Positions 1-8,220 of a stretch of 64,000 nt of DNA are shown in pieces (position 1 is the stretch's first letter; every line of letters begins with the position of its first letter). The notes beneath the pieces are model-generated. The model ran no database searches. It worked only from the letters and a program-made list of their open reading frames with translations, and was not told the origin of the DNA. The stretch spans positions 1-64,000 of the forward strand of contig NZ_JAJAEO010000183.1 of assembly GCF_020447225.1 (NCBI RefSeq), read 5' to 3'. The position numbers and the translations under genes are program-made. The stretch is from Methylophaga pinxianii. Its GTDB lineage: Bacteria; Pseudomonadota; Gammaproteobacteria; Nitrosococcales; Methylophagaceae.

Positions 1-475
1 TTTTTTTCAGTGCTGATGCATGTTTCATGCTGACTCGAATCGCGTCAATACTGACATCCAGAGTCATGGCATGATAACTGATATCTGCATTATGCACAGT
101 GACCGGCAACGTTAATAAAACGCGTTGTGCCTGCCGTCTTATCGGTTTATCGAGACGAAGAAGCAACACACTCTTGTCTTCAATGGGAGGAGATAACTGT
201 TGTTGTGCTTGTTGCTGAAATTGTCGAACTGCCTGTATCAGGGCTTCGTATGCACCAACGGTATATTGCCCCCCCATCCGTTCCACCAGCTGTTTGAGAA
301 TTAAATAACTGCGATCATCAAGATAATGCGTTATCTCACCAAACTGGTATGGCTGACATTCACCGCTGACTTTGCCACGCAAATCAATAATCCGCTGGCA
401 AGGTTTTTGTAGACGCTGACGTTCCAATTGTGCCAGAAAGGCTTGGTTCTTAACTTTGCTGCTTTCCGTGGCCAT
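1..475 (-). CDS. PilZ-type c-di-GMP-binding protein (partial, C-terminus beyond the left edge)
   Basis: About 158 residues are visible, starting at an ATG on the minus strand at 475; the rest lies outside the window. After a glutamine-rich helical N-terminus, residues 113-118 read RRQAQR and residues 140-145 read DVSIDA. These match the PilZ signature of an Arg-x3-Arg loop followed by [D/N]xSxxG, with Ala145 in place of the last Gly. Such proteins bind cyclic di-GMP and adjust motility or surface functions. The gene is last in a minus-strand run of yciB, yciI and bolA, starting 12 bases after bolA. The family assignment rests on a short motif in an incomplete protein, so it is moderate. Confidence 0.6.
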   Translation of the reverse strand, partial: MATESSKVKNQAFLAQLERQRLQKPCQRIIDLRGKVSGECQPYQFGEITHYLDDRSYLILKQLVERMGGQYTVGAYEALIQAVRQFQQQAQQQLSPPIEDKSVLLLRLDKPIRRQAQRVLLTLPVTVHNADISYHAMTLDVSIDAIRVSMKHASALKK

Positions 476-487
476 TATTCAGTTAAT

Positions 488-757
488 TTAATTGAGTTCA
501 GCAGGTGTTTTAGCTTGGATGCTCAGAGCATGGATTGTGGATGGCAACAATTCGGCTGCTGCCTCATAGACCAGCCGGTGTCGTTTAAGCGGGGACAAGC
601 CATTAAAAGCTTCACTGACAATAAAAACCGTAAAGTGACCACCTCCGGTATTGCCCGCATGTCCTGCATGCAGATGACTGTCATCCGTAATCTGAAGCTG
701 TACCGGATTCAGCTGTTGAAGAGCCTGTTGCAGTTGTTGTTGTGTCGTGCTGCTCAT
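488..757 (-). CDS. bolA: BolA family protein
   Basis: This 89-residue protein shows the BolA hallmark [14 protein letters not shown] in its C-terminal half and a His-rich stretch (HLHAGHAG...GGHF) before it. BolA proteins pair with monothiol glutaredoxins to handle iron-sulfur clusters and in some bacteria act as transcriptional regulators under stress. The start overlaps the end of yciI by four bases (ATGA), so the two are translationally coupled. The order yciB-yciI-bolA is common in gammaproteobacteria. The His-containing loop favours BolA proper over the IbaG branch. Confidence 0.9.
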   Translation of the reverse strand: MSSTTQQQLQQALQQLNPVQLQITDDSHLHAGHAGNTGGGHFTVFIVSEAFNGLSPLKRHRLVYEAAAELLPSTIHALSIQAKTPAELN

Positions 758-1056
758 GGTAAGACCTTCCGAAAAGGTTTAACAATGACGTTAGCATATA
801 CCTCTGCCGCATGATAAGGATCTGCTTCAGCCCACTGCTGTGCACTTAGCAAATCATCAAACTCGGCCACCACAAGGCTGCCAGTAAACCCGGCTTCACC
901 GGGATCTTCGCTATCAATTGCAGGATGAGGACCTGCTAACACTAAACGGCCTTGATTTTGCAATTCCTGCAAACGGGCAAGGTGAGCCGGCCGTGCAGTC
1001 AGACGGCGTTGCAGACTATCAGGTTTATCTTCGCTGATAATGGCATATAACATCAA
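754..1056 (-). CDS. yciI: YciI family protein
   Basis: The 100-residue product has the YciI fold signatures: a short N-terminal strand ([13 protein letters not shown]), the [11 protein letters not shown] helix with its conserved His, the LAGPHP turn, and a C-terminal [17 protein letters not shown] segment. YciI proteins are small ferredoxin-like dimers with a conserved His/Asp pair. Their reaction in the cell is poorly defined, although a dehalogenase-like activity has been proposed for relatives. It sits between yciB and bolA with four-base overlaps on both sides, so it is almost certainly cotranscribed with them. Confidence 0.9.
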   Translation of the reverse strand: MMLYAIISEDKPDSLQRRLTARPAHLARLQELQNQGRLVLAGPHPAIDSEDPGEAGFTGSLVVAEFDDLLSAQQWAEADPYHAAEVYANVIVKPFRKVLP

Positions 1057-1646
1057 GAGGCATCCTTCGAATTACCGTTGTCATTAATATGGCGTGACAG
1101 ATAAATCGCCTGGCCAGCAATAAAGACGATAGTAATGGCCAGTGAGCCGAATAATTTAAAATTCACCCAGGTTTCTTCTGAGTAGTAATACGCGATATAA
1201 ATATTTAGAAATCCGGAAAAGATAAAAAACAGAATCCATGCCGTATTTAATCTCGACCAAACCGCAGTAGGCAGTTGCAGATGGGCTGCCATCAGACGTT
1301 CAAGCAGCGTTTTGTCAGTGAATACCCGGGCTCCGATAAAGGCTAATGCAAACAACCAGTTCACTGCGGTGGGTTTCCACATCACAAACTCCGGATTTTG
1401 TAACCAGAGCGTGGCACCACCGAGCACCATGACCAGAATAAAGGTAATTAGATGCTGTCTTTCCACTTTGCCATGCCGCAGCAACCCATAAATCACCTGT
1501 GCGAAAGTCGCCAGCATCATCACTGCGGTTGCCACATAAATACCGGCAATATCATATTCCTGACCATTCCAATGGTAGGTACCACCACCGAACTTATAGG
1601 CAATGAAAAACAGGATAATAGGCAAAAAATCAGTAAATAGTTTCAT
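1053..1646 (-). CDS. yciB: Inner membrane septation protein A (YciB)
   Basis: A 197-residue protein of about five hydrophobic segments, starting [18 protein letters not shown] as in the YciB/IspZ family and of the usual length. The conserved [13 protein letters not shown] loop and the [20 protein letters not shown] segment are present. The family spans the inner membrane and has been linked to cell-envelope synthesis and septation. It is first of the minus-strand run with yciI, bolA and the PilZ gene. The 52-base gap to the divergent rnm gene must hold both promoters. Confidence 0.93.
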   Translation of the reverse strand: MKLFTDFLPIILFFIAYKFGGGTYHWNGQEYDIAGIYVATAVMMLATFAQVIYGLLRHGKVERQHLITFILVMVLGGATLWLQNPEFVMWKPTAVNWLFALAFIGARVFTDKTLLERLMAAHLQLPTAVWSRLNTAWILFFIFSGFLNIYIAYYYSEETWVNFKLFGSLAITIVFIAGQAIYLSRHINDNGNSKDAS

Positions 1647-1698
1647 CTTTTACTTCAGTTATTACAGAGATAGCCCATTCTAACGTAAAATCAACACC

Positions 1699-2529
1699 AT
1701 GACGCACTATGACCTGCATTGCCATTCCACCGCCTCTGATGGCGGCCTATCACCTCAAGCACTTGTCGAACGTGCCGTTCAGCAAGGTGTCGATGTATTG
1801 GCACTGACCGACCATGACGGTACAGAGGGCATAACTGCAGCACTTCAGGCTGCGCAGGATCAGCCTCTTATTCTTATTCCTGGTGTCGAAATTTCAGTCA
1901 GTTGGTATAGCAGTACAGTGCATATTGTTGGACTGAATATTGATATTGACTGCCCTAAATTACAAAATGGTTTAGCCGAAATTCGCGATTATCGTCAACA
2001 ACGCGCTGAAGAAATTGCGCAACGTTTGGAAAAATCCGGGATTTCGGGAGCTTTGGAGGGAGCGGCTCAATATGCTTCAAAAACCATGTTGGGGCGTATG
2101 CATTTTGCTCAGTTTTTGGTTGAAAAAGGCCATGCGTCTGATACCAAAGATGTTTTCAAACGGTTTTTGGTGCGAGGAAAACCAGGATACGTGCCCGGAA
2201 AGTGGACTGATTTACACTCTGCAGTGGAGTGGATTACCGAAGCAGGAGGACAAGCCGTCATCGCGCATCCTTTGCGCTATAAAATGACAAGTACTAAGCT
2301 GCGGCGATTGATTGAAGATTTTAAAACCGCAGGTGGACAGGCTATAGAGGTCAGTTCAGGACATCAACATCCGGATCAACTGAGAAGTGTTGCCGCCCTG
2401 GCTAAACAGTATGAATTGTTCGCTTCCTGTGGATCAGACTTTCATAGCCCCGATCAAAGCTGGAGTGAACTCGGACGTTTTTTACCTTTACCTGCTTCAT
2501 GTCTGCCGGTCTGGACTTTATGGCAATGA
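1699..2529 (+). CDS. rnm: PHP-domain phosphoesterase / 5'-3' exoribonuclease (Rnm, YciV family)
   Basis: The 276-residue protein begins with the PHP metal-binding HxH (H7, H9 in YDLHCHST), followed by LTDHDGTEG, a VIAHPLRY motif and CGSDFHSPD near the C-terminus. Together these form the trinuclear metal site of the YciV family. E. coli Rnm (RNase AM) removes 5' nucleotides from RNA and hydrolyses 3',5'-nucleoside bisphosphates. It is followed by yciO, as in the E. coli yci region. No strong Shine-Dalgarno sequence precedes the ATG. Confidence 0.88.
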   Translation: MTHYDLHCHSTASDGGLSPQALVERAVQQGVDVLALTDHDGTEGITAALQAAQDQPLILIPGVEISVSWYSSTVHIVGLNIDIDCPKLQNGLAEIRDYRQQRAEEIAQRLEKSGISGALEGAAQYASKTMLGRMHFAQFLVEKGHASDTKDVFKRFLVRGKPGYVPGKWTDLHSAVEWITEAGGQAVIAHPLRYKMTSTKLRRLIEDFKTAGGQAIEVSSGHQHPDQLRSVAALAKQYELFASCGSDFHSPDQSWSELGRFLPLPASCLPVWTLWQ

Positions 2530-2594
2530 ATCATTCTTCCATTTGTATTATGGTATGAAGCAGACAAACTCCCAGCTGTTAACGAAGGTTTTAC

Positions 2595-3221
2595 ATGAGT
2601 CAATATTTTCAAATTCACCCTGATAACCCACAAGCGCGACTGATCAAGCAGGCTTGTCAGATTATCTTAAGCGGTGGCTTAGTGGTTTATCCAACCGATT
2701 CAGGCTATGCGCTAGGCTGTCATTTGGGTGATAAATCTGCCATGGATCGGATTCGTCGCTTGCGTCAGCTGGATGATGATCATAATTTCACCCTGGTGTG
2801 CAGGGATTTATCCGAGCTATCGGTTTACGCCAAGTTTAATAATGCCGTATTCAGGTTAATCAAAGCGCATACTCCCGGGCCATATACATTTGTATTACCG
2901 GCGACCAAGGAAGTGCCCAGAAGACTGCAGCACCCCAAACGTAAAACCATTGGGTTACGCATTCCGGTCAACAATATTGCATTGGCTTTATTAGAAGAAT
3001 TAGATGAACCACTAATGAGTTCAACACTGATTATGCCTGGCGAAACCATGCCCATTACAGAAGCGGATGAGGTGGTCGATCGCCTGAGTAAACATGTCGA
3101 TCTGATTATTGATGGCGGCGCCTGTGGTCCTGAGCCGACAACAGTTATTGAGTTTATCAATGATCTACCGGAAGTCGTCCGTGTCGGTATGGGCGACCCA
3201 GCCCCTTTTGAGGTGGAATGA
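2595..3221 (+). CDS. yciO: YciO/Sua5 family threonylcarbamoyl-AMP synthase-like protein
   Basis: The 208-residue protein has the YrdC/Sua5 fold: a VYPTDSGYALGC nucleotide-binding segment, an RIRRLRQLDDDHNFTLVC loop, a PGPYTFVLPAT motif and the IGLRIP strand. These forms match YciO more closely than TsaC. Sua5/TsaC enzymes make threonylcarbamoyl-AMP for tRNA t6A37. YciO is a paralogue with weak or uncertain activity, so its role here is not settled. The gene overlaps the acyltransferase downstream by four bases. Confidence 0.88.
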   Translation: MSQYFQIHPDNPQARLIKQACQIILSGGLVVYPTDSGYALGCHLGDKSAMDRIRRLRQLDDDHNFTLVCRDLSELSVYAKFNNAVFRLIKAHTPGPYTFVLPATKEVPRRLQHPKRKTIGLRIPVNNIALALLEELDEPLMSSTLIMPGETMPITEADEVVDRLSKHVDLIIDGGACGPEPTTVIEFINDLPEVVRVGMGDPAPFEVE

Positions 3222-3898
3222 CCGTCTACTTTGTCTCATTGGTCTTGATTGCTTTCTCCATCTGGCTTATCGGAATTCTTCATGCTGAAGCGGATTGGGG
3301 CGGGCCTTCAGTGAATTGGCTGGATGGCTGGACGCGGCTGATTTGCCGTTATATTCAGCGATTACCAGAGCAAAAAATTAATTTACCTGAGACGGGACCA
3401 GCTATCGTGGTGGCTAATCATGTTTCGGGGGTTGATCCGCTGTTATTAATTTCGGCCAGCAAACGCCCATTACGTTTTTTAATTGCCCGTGAAGAATATG
3501 AACGGCCCTTGGTTCGTTGGGTATTTAAAAAAGCCGGCTGCATCCCGGTGGATCGCACCGGTCGCCCGGAGCAGGCATTAAGACAGGCTTTACGGGCCTT
3601 GCAACAGGGTGAGGTTATTGCTTTGTTTCCGCATGGCAAGATTCATCTGGACAGTGACCCGCCGAGAAAAATTAAAGGTGGTGTGGGCCGACTGGCAAGC
3701 TGGTCATCAGCGCCTGTCTTTCCTGTTCGGATTGATGGTGTCAGTGCTCAAGGTAAGGTTTTTACTGCACCATTTGTACCTAGCAGAGTGCAACTGACGA
3801 TGGATTCAGCATTGCATTGTTCTACTGAAACCATGTCACAATGTTTACAAGATATCAGCACAGCTATTGAAACACCAATAAGCATTAAAAAGCCCTAA
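3218..3898 (+). CDS. PlsC-like 1-acyl-sn-glycerol-3-phosphate acyltransferase family protein
   Basis: A 226-residue protein with an N-terminal hydrophobic segment and the acyltransferase motif N67-H68-x4-D73 (NHVSGVD), plus IPVDRTGR (motif II-like). The motif normally written FPEGTRS reads FPHGKIHLDS here, so the acidic residue and the Thr-Arg-Ser are replaced. The family transfers acyl chains to lysophosphatidate at the inner membrane. The divergent motif III may mean a different acceptor. It is coupled to yciO by a four-base overlap. Substrate unknown. Confidence 0.75.
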   Translation: MTVYFVSLVLIAFSIWLIGILHAEADWGGPSVNWLDGWTRLICRYIQRLPEQKINLPETGPAIVVANHVSGVDPLLLISASKRPLRFLIAREEYERPLVRWVFKKAGCIPVDRTGRPEQALRQALRALQQGEVIALFPHGKIHLDSDPPRKIKGGVGRLASWSSAPVFPVRIDGVSAQGKVFTAPFVPSRVQLTMDSALHCSTETMSQCLQDISTAIETPISIKKP

Positions 3899-3982
3899 CC
3901 ATAGTTATCTATGTTTAATAATTAAACTGTTTTCAATAACTTATTGTTTTAATCAAAATAATTATTTTTCTGCGATAACTCA

Positions 3983-4011
3983 CTTGATTTCCAATCGTCA
4001 CCCCCCCATTT
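3983..4011 (+). promoter_or_regulatory. Sigma32 (RpoH) heat-shock promoter for clpB
   Basis: The sequence CTTGATT, 14 bases, then CCCCATTT closely matches the enterobacterial sigma32 consensus CTTGAAA, 11-16 bases, CCCCATnT. It lies about 35 bases before the clpB ATG, in a 146-base gap with no gene. The rest of that gap is AT-rich and contains a perfect 7-base inverted repeat (GTTTAAT/ATTAAAC, 3913-3927) of unknown role. Confidence 0.75.
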
Positions 4012-4044
4012 TGTAATTAACATATTTTTTACAGGGATATTACG

Positions 4045-6630
4045 ATGCAAATCGATAAACTGACCAGCAAGTTCCAGGAAGCACTTGGCGCTGCCCAAAG
4101 TCTGGCCGTTGGACGGGATCATCAGGTGATTGAGCCTGCACATTTATTACTGGCATTACTGAATCAGCAAGGAGGAACCGTCAAACCGCTGTTGGCTCAA
4201 AGTGGTGTGAATGTGCCTGCCTATCAAGCTGATTTGGAAGCACAGCTAAAGCGCTTTCCTCAAGTTGAGGGCGGCAATGGTGATATTCGCATTTCAACCG
4301 AGCTAAACCGTCTTCTGAATCAAACTGATAAATTGGCACAACAACGCCAGGATCAATTTATTTCCAGCGAACTGTTGGTATTGGCTGCGGTTGAGGAAAA
4401 AAATCAAACAGGTGAATTGCTGCGAAAGCATGGTGCCAACAAAACGAATATTAATAATGTAATCGATAAAATCCGTGGGGGCGAACGCGTGACCGATCAA
4501 AATGCTGAAGAACAACGTCAGGCACTGGAAAAATATACTATCGATCTGACTGCTCGTGCGGAGAGTGGCAAGCTCGACCCCGTGATTGGCCGGGACGATG
4601 AGATTCGTCGGACCATTCAGGTGCTGCAACGGCGTACCAAAAACAACCCGGTATTGATAGGTGAACCCGGCGTTGGTAAAACCGCGATTGTTGAAGGTTT
4701 GGCGCAGCGTATTGTCAACGGTGAAGTACCTGAAGGCATGAAGAACAAGCGGGTTCTGGCGTTGGATATGGGCTCATTGATTGCGGGTGCCAAATTCCGT
4801 GGTGAATTCGAGGAACGATTAAAAGCCGTACTCAATGACCTGTCCAAACAGGAAGGCCAGATCATTCTGTTTATCGATGAAATTCATACCATGGTCGGTG
4901 CCGGTAAAGCAGAAGGCGCAATGGACGCCGGAAATATGCTGAAACCTGCCCTGGCTCGGGGTGAATTACATTGCATCGGTGCGACGACACTGGACGAATA
5001 TCGCCAATACGTTGAAAAAGATGCGGCTCTGGAGCGTCGTTTTCAGAAAGTACTGGTCGGCGAGCCGAGTGTGGAATCGACCATTGCCATCTTACGCGGC
5101 CTGAGTGAACGTTATGAAGTGCATCATGGTGTGGATATTACCGACCCAGCTATTGTTGCTGCAGCGACCTTATCGCATCGTTATATCACCGACCGGAATC
5201 TGCCGGATAAAGCGATTGATTTGATTGACGAAGCCGCCAGCCGGATTAGGATGGAAATCGACTCCAAACCTGAAGTTCTGGATCGACTGGAAAGACGCTT
5301 GATCCAATTGAAAATTGAGCGTGTTGCATTGCAGAAAGAATCGGATGAAGCTTCCAAAAAACGTTTGGATACGCTGGAAACCGAGATGAAAAAGCTGGCG
5401 CGTGAATACACTGATTTGGAAGAAGTCTGGAAATCAGAAAAAGCGGCTTTGCATGGCAGTCAGCATATTAAAGAAGAATTGGAAAAAGCCCGGTTGGAAC
5501 TTGAATCGGCTAACCGTAGTGGCAATCTGGAAAAAATGTCTGAATTGCAATATGGGCGTATACCTGCATTAGAGAAACAATTGGATATTGCGACCCAGGC
5601 CGAGATGCAGGATTTCACCTTGCTGCGTAACCGCGTTGGCGAAGAAGAAATTGCAGAAGTGGTTTCCAAGTGGACCGGAATCCCGGTCTCCAAAATGCTG
5701 GAAGGTGAGCGTGATAAGCTGCTGAAAATGGATGAAGCTTTGCACGAACGGGTTATTGGTCAGGACGAAGCCGTCAATTCCGTGGCTAATGCGATTCGTC
5801 GCAGTCGTGCCGGTTTATCAGATCCCAATCGTCCTAATGGTTCATTCCTGTTTTTAGGACCAACGGGGGTAGGTAAGACCGAGCTGTGCAAATCTCTGGC
5901 AACATTTTTATTTGATACCGAAGATGCCATGGTGCGGATTGATATGTCTGAATTTATGGAGAAACACTCGGTAGCCCGTCTGGTGGGCGCACCTCCCGGT
6001 TATGTTGGGTATGAAGAGGGTGGTTATCTTACTGAAGCGGTACGTCGTAAACCGTATTCAGTGATCTTATTAGATGAGGTCGAAAAAGCGCATCCGGATG
6101 TTTTTAATATTCTGTTGCAGGTTCTGGACGATGGACGTTTAACTGATGGACAAGGACGTACTGTTGATTTTAGAAATACAGTTATCGTTATGACCTCCAA
6201 TCTGGGTTCCAATGTGATCCAGGAGATGGCTGGTGAAGATAATTATGAAGCTATGAAAAAAGCGGTAATGGAAATTGTTGGGCAGCATTTCCGTCCTGAA
6301 TTTATTAATCGGGTCGATGATGTGGTGGTGTTTCATCCGTTGCAAAAATCACAGATTCGTGCGATTGCCGATATTCAACTGTCACATTTACGCAAACGAC
6401 TGGCAGAAAAAGAAATGGGACTGGAATTAACCGATGCTGCTTTGGACCGATTATCTGAGGCAGGCTTTGATCCGGTTTATGGTGCCCGGCCTTTGAAGCG
6501 GGTCATTCAACATGAGTTGGAAAACCCCTTGGCACAGGCATTGTTATCGGGACGTTTTGTTGCCGGGCAAGTGATTAAGGTTGATGTGGAAGATGACGAA
6601 CTGGTCTTTACCAGTGAGTTGAGACATTAA
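4045..6630 (+). CDS. clpB: ATP-dependent disaggregase ClpB
   Basis: The full-length 861-residue ClpB has an N-terminal Clp repeat domain (about 1-145), a first AAA+ domain with Walker A GEPGVGKT at 206-213, a long charged coiled-coil middle domain (about 405-530), and a second AAA+ domain with GPTGVGKT at 605-612. The middle domain separates it from ClpA and ClpC. With DnaK/DnaJ it threads aggregated proteins through its hexameric pore. Transcription is probably heat-inducible from the sigma32-type promoter just upstream. A hairpin follows the stop. Confidence 0.97.
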   Translation: MQIDKLTSKFQEALGAAQSLAVGRDHQVIEPAHLLLALLNQQGGTVKPLLAQSGVNVPAYQADLEAQLKRFPQVEGGNGDIRISTELNRLLNQTDKLAQQRQDQFISSELLVLAAVEEKNQTGELLRKHGANKTNINNVIDKIRGGERVTDQNAEEQRQALEKYTIDLTARAESGKLDPVIGRDDEIRRTIQVLQRRTKNNPVLIGEPGVGKTAIVEGLAQRIVNGEVPEGMKNKRVLALDMGSLIAGAKFRGEFEERLKAVLNDLSKQEGQIILFIDEIHTMVGAGKAEGAMDAGNMLKPALARGELHCIGATTLDEYRQYVEKDAALERRFQKVLVGEPSVESTIAILRGLSERYEVHHGVDITDPAIVAAATLSHRYITDRNLPDKAIDLIDEAASRIRMEIDSKPEVLDRLERRLIQLKIERVALQKESDEASKKRLDTLETEMKKLAREYTDLEEVWKSEKAALHGSQHIKEELEKARLELESANRSGNLEKMSELQYGRIPALEKQLDIATQAEMQDFTLLRNRVGEEEIAEVVSKWTGIPVSKMLEGERDKLLKMDEALHERVIGQDEAVNSVANAIRRSRAGLSDPNRPNGSFLFLGPTGVGKTELCKSLATFLFDTEDAMVRIDMSEFMEKHSVARLVGAPPGYVGYEEGGYLTEAVRRKPYSVILLDEVEKAHPDVFNILLQVLDDGRLTDGQGRTVDFRNTVIVMTSNLGSNVIQEMAGEDNYEAMKKAVMEIVGQHFRPEFINRVDDVVVFHPLQKSQIRAIADIQLSHLRKRLAEKEMGLELTDAALDRLSEAGFDPVYGARPLKRVIQHELENPLAQALLSGRFVAGQVIKVDVEDDELVFTSELRH

Positions 6631-6641
6631 GAGCAAGAAAT

Positions 6642-6674
6642 AGCCGGGGTGAATAATGCCAATTCATCCCGGCT
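6642..6674. terminator. Hairpin between convergent clpB and cynS
   Basis: The arms AGCCGGG.TGAAT and ATTCATCCCGGCT pair around a short loop, and flanking GCAAG/CTTGC can extend the stem. It sits in the 52-base gap between two convergent genes. There is no long T-run on either strand, so terminator function is plausible but not certain. Confidence 0.55.
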
Positions 6675-6682
6675 CTTGCGTA

Positions 6683-7123
6683 TTACCATGCTTTATATGG
6701 AAGAAACTTGCCATCAAGTGTGATGACAATACGATCCCCTTTGGGATCGGGCTTTTTTTCGACTTTTAGTGCAAAGTCAATTGCGCTGACAATGCCATCA
6801 CCGCATTTTTCATGGACGATTTCTTTGATACTTGGGCCATATACCGCCATCATTTCGTAGAGACGATAGAGCAATGGATCTGTTGGCACAGTCTGATCCC
6901 ATTGCTTGTTGGGGTACTTTTGCAAGGCCTGTTCTACTTCGGTTTCAAGCCCCAAACACTGGCAAAGCTTTTGGGCCGTCTCAGCAGGCATACTGTTCAT
7001 GCCAAGGCAGGCGGAGGCTGTCCATTCAGGTGACATCCCAATGGCTTGACCAATTTTTTCCCAGCTCAACTCTCTGGTTTCTTTTGCCACCATGATGGCT
7101 TGCGTCATAGCAAGTTTATTCAT
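6683..7123 (-). CDS. cynS: Cyanate hydratase (cyanase)
   Basis: The 146-residue protein aligns with CynS along its length: an N-terminal helix-turn-helix-like domain (WEKIGQAIGMSPEW) and a C-terminal catalytic domain with YRLYEMMAVYG and GDGIVSAIDF. Arg87, Glu90 and Ser113 correspond to the E. coli catalytic Arg96, Glu99 and Ser122. It converts cyanate plus bicarbonate to carbamate, which breaks down to ammonia and CO2, for detoxification and nitrogen supply. No cynT carbonic anhydrase or CynR regulator is next to it. The upstream neighbour is a formate/nitrite-type channel. Confidence 0.95.
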   Translation of the reverse strand: MNKLAMTQAIMVAKETRELSWEKIGQAIGMSPEWTASACLGMNSMPAETAQKLCQCLGLETEVEQALQKYPNKQWDQTVPTDPLLYRLYEMMAVYGPSIKEIVHEKCGDGIVSAIDFALKVEKKPDPKGDRIVITLDGKFLPYKAW

Positions 7124-7155
7124 TGTTACTCCAAGATATTTATTGATGGGCGGAT

Positions 7156-7187
7156 AAAAAACCAGGCACTGGAAACAGGTGCCTGGT
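7156..7187 (-). terminator. Intrinsic terminator after the formate/nitrite channel gene
   Basis: Read on the minus strand, the 9-base arms ACCAGGCAC and GTGCCTGGT enclose a 9-base loop and are followed by six T residues. It lies between the channel gene and cynS, so cynS either has its own start in the remaining few bases or depends on readthrough. Confidence 0.8.
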
Positions 7188-7198
7188 CAACGAGGAAA

Positions 7199-8026
7199 TC
7201 AGTTCATTTTTTCCGAAAATTCAGCGGTAGGGGCTCCGGTTTTATAATGCGTGGCATACAACATGCCGCCGGTCAGTACCAGACCACCCAGCAGATTGCC
7301 GAAAATTACCGGAATTTCATTCCACCATAACCAGTCAGTAATGGTGATATCTGCACCCATCAGCATGCCCATCGGGAAGAGAAACATATTGACCACCGCA
7401 TGTTCGAATACCAGGCCAAAAAACACGGCGATTGGCAACCACATCGCCACCACTTTGCCGGCAACTGAGTTTGAGAGCATCGCTCCCACTACGCCAGTCG
7501 AAACCATCCAGTTACAGAGAATCCCTGCGACAAATACGGTAAACCACCCAGCACCGCCATGAGCAGCAAAACCTAAAGTACGAGCTTCAGCCGCTTTGGC
7601 AATCGCCTGTCCTGCAGCGCCGGGTTCGGTGGTGAAAGCAAAGGTCCATGCAATACCCACTAATAATGCGGTTGTTAAGGCCCCTAATAAATTACCTAAG
7701 CCGACCAGCAACCAGTTTTTCATCATTCCTTTGAAGGTACAGCCGCTTCTTTTATCTAACAATGCTAATGGCACCAACGCAAATACACCGGTCAACAAAT
7801 CAAAACCCAGTAAATTCAGCAATACAAAACCAACGGGGAATACGAGGGCACCAACAATTGGCAAACCGGTTTGAACTGCGGCTGTAACGGCAAAGGCGAC
7901 TGCAAGAGTCAGAATCGCGCCAGCCATGTAGGAACGGATTAAAACATCCCGGGTAGCCATTTTTAATTTGGCTTCCCCGGCATCAACCATCTTCTTGGCA
8001 AATTCGCTGGGCATGAGATAAGACAT
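7199..8026 (-). CDS. Formate/nitrite transporter (FNT) family channel
   Basis: A 275-residue, six-helix membrane protein with FNT hallmarks: the N-terminal amphipathic segment, GFVLLNLLGFDLLTGVF, NWLLVGLGNLLGAL, and the EHAVVNMFLFPMGM segment holding the central gating His. FNT channels (FocA, NirC, HSC) pass small monovalent anions such as formate, nitrite or hydrosulfide as pentamers. Sequence alone does not settle the substrate. The cyanase gene directly downstream raises the possibility of a nitrogenous anion. A GGAG Shine-Dalgarno precedes the start, with a weak sigma54-like element about 45 bases upstream. Confidence 0.88.
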   Translation of the reverse strand: MSYLMPSEFAKKMVDAGEAKLKMATRDVLIRSYMAGAILTLAVAFAVTAAVQTGLPIVGALVFPVGFVLLNLLGFDLLTGVFALVPLALLDKRSGCTFKGMMKNWLLVGLGNLLGALTTALLVGIAWTFAFTTEPGAAGQAIAKAAEARTLGFAAHGGAGWFTVFVAGILCNWMVSTGVVGAMLSNSVAGKVVAMWLPIAVFFGLVFEHAVVNMFLFPMGMLMGADITITDWLWWNEIPVIFGNLLGGLVLTGGMLYATHYKTGAPTAEFSEKMN

Positions 8027-8068
8027 ATAAACTCCAGAATAAAGTAGATATTAAACAGGTAAGCAGTT

Positions 8069-8085
8069 TGCATGTTTTATGCCGA
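8069..8085 (-). promoter_or_regulatory. Weak sigma54-like promoter before the FNT gene
   Basis: On the minus strand CGGCATAAAACATGCA keeps the exact GG-N10-GC spacing of a -24/-12 element but misses the first T, the C at position 6 and the first T of TTGC. The start would fall about 30 bases before the ATG. The 194-base gap (8027-8220) holds nothing else I recognise. Confidence 0.35.
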
Positions 8086-8220
8086 ACTGAACTTGTCTAT
8101 TAATATCAATTGTTTATCTGTAATTTATGTGTTTTAAAGCTGCTGATGTTGCACCAATATGACCCGAAAAAAACTGTCCGGTGCACAAGCATGGAGCGTG
8201 AAATGATTAAAAGCGTCTTT

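Noticed and set aside
428-814. Plus-strand open frame over bolA
   Set aside because: It has no recognisable family features and lies antisense to bolA and the ends of its neighbours.
3913-3927. AT-rich perfect palindrome before clpB
   Set aside because: Too short and AT-rich to assign as an operator; it lies upstream of the sigma32 element and could be chance.
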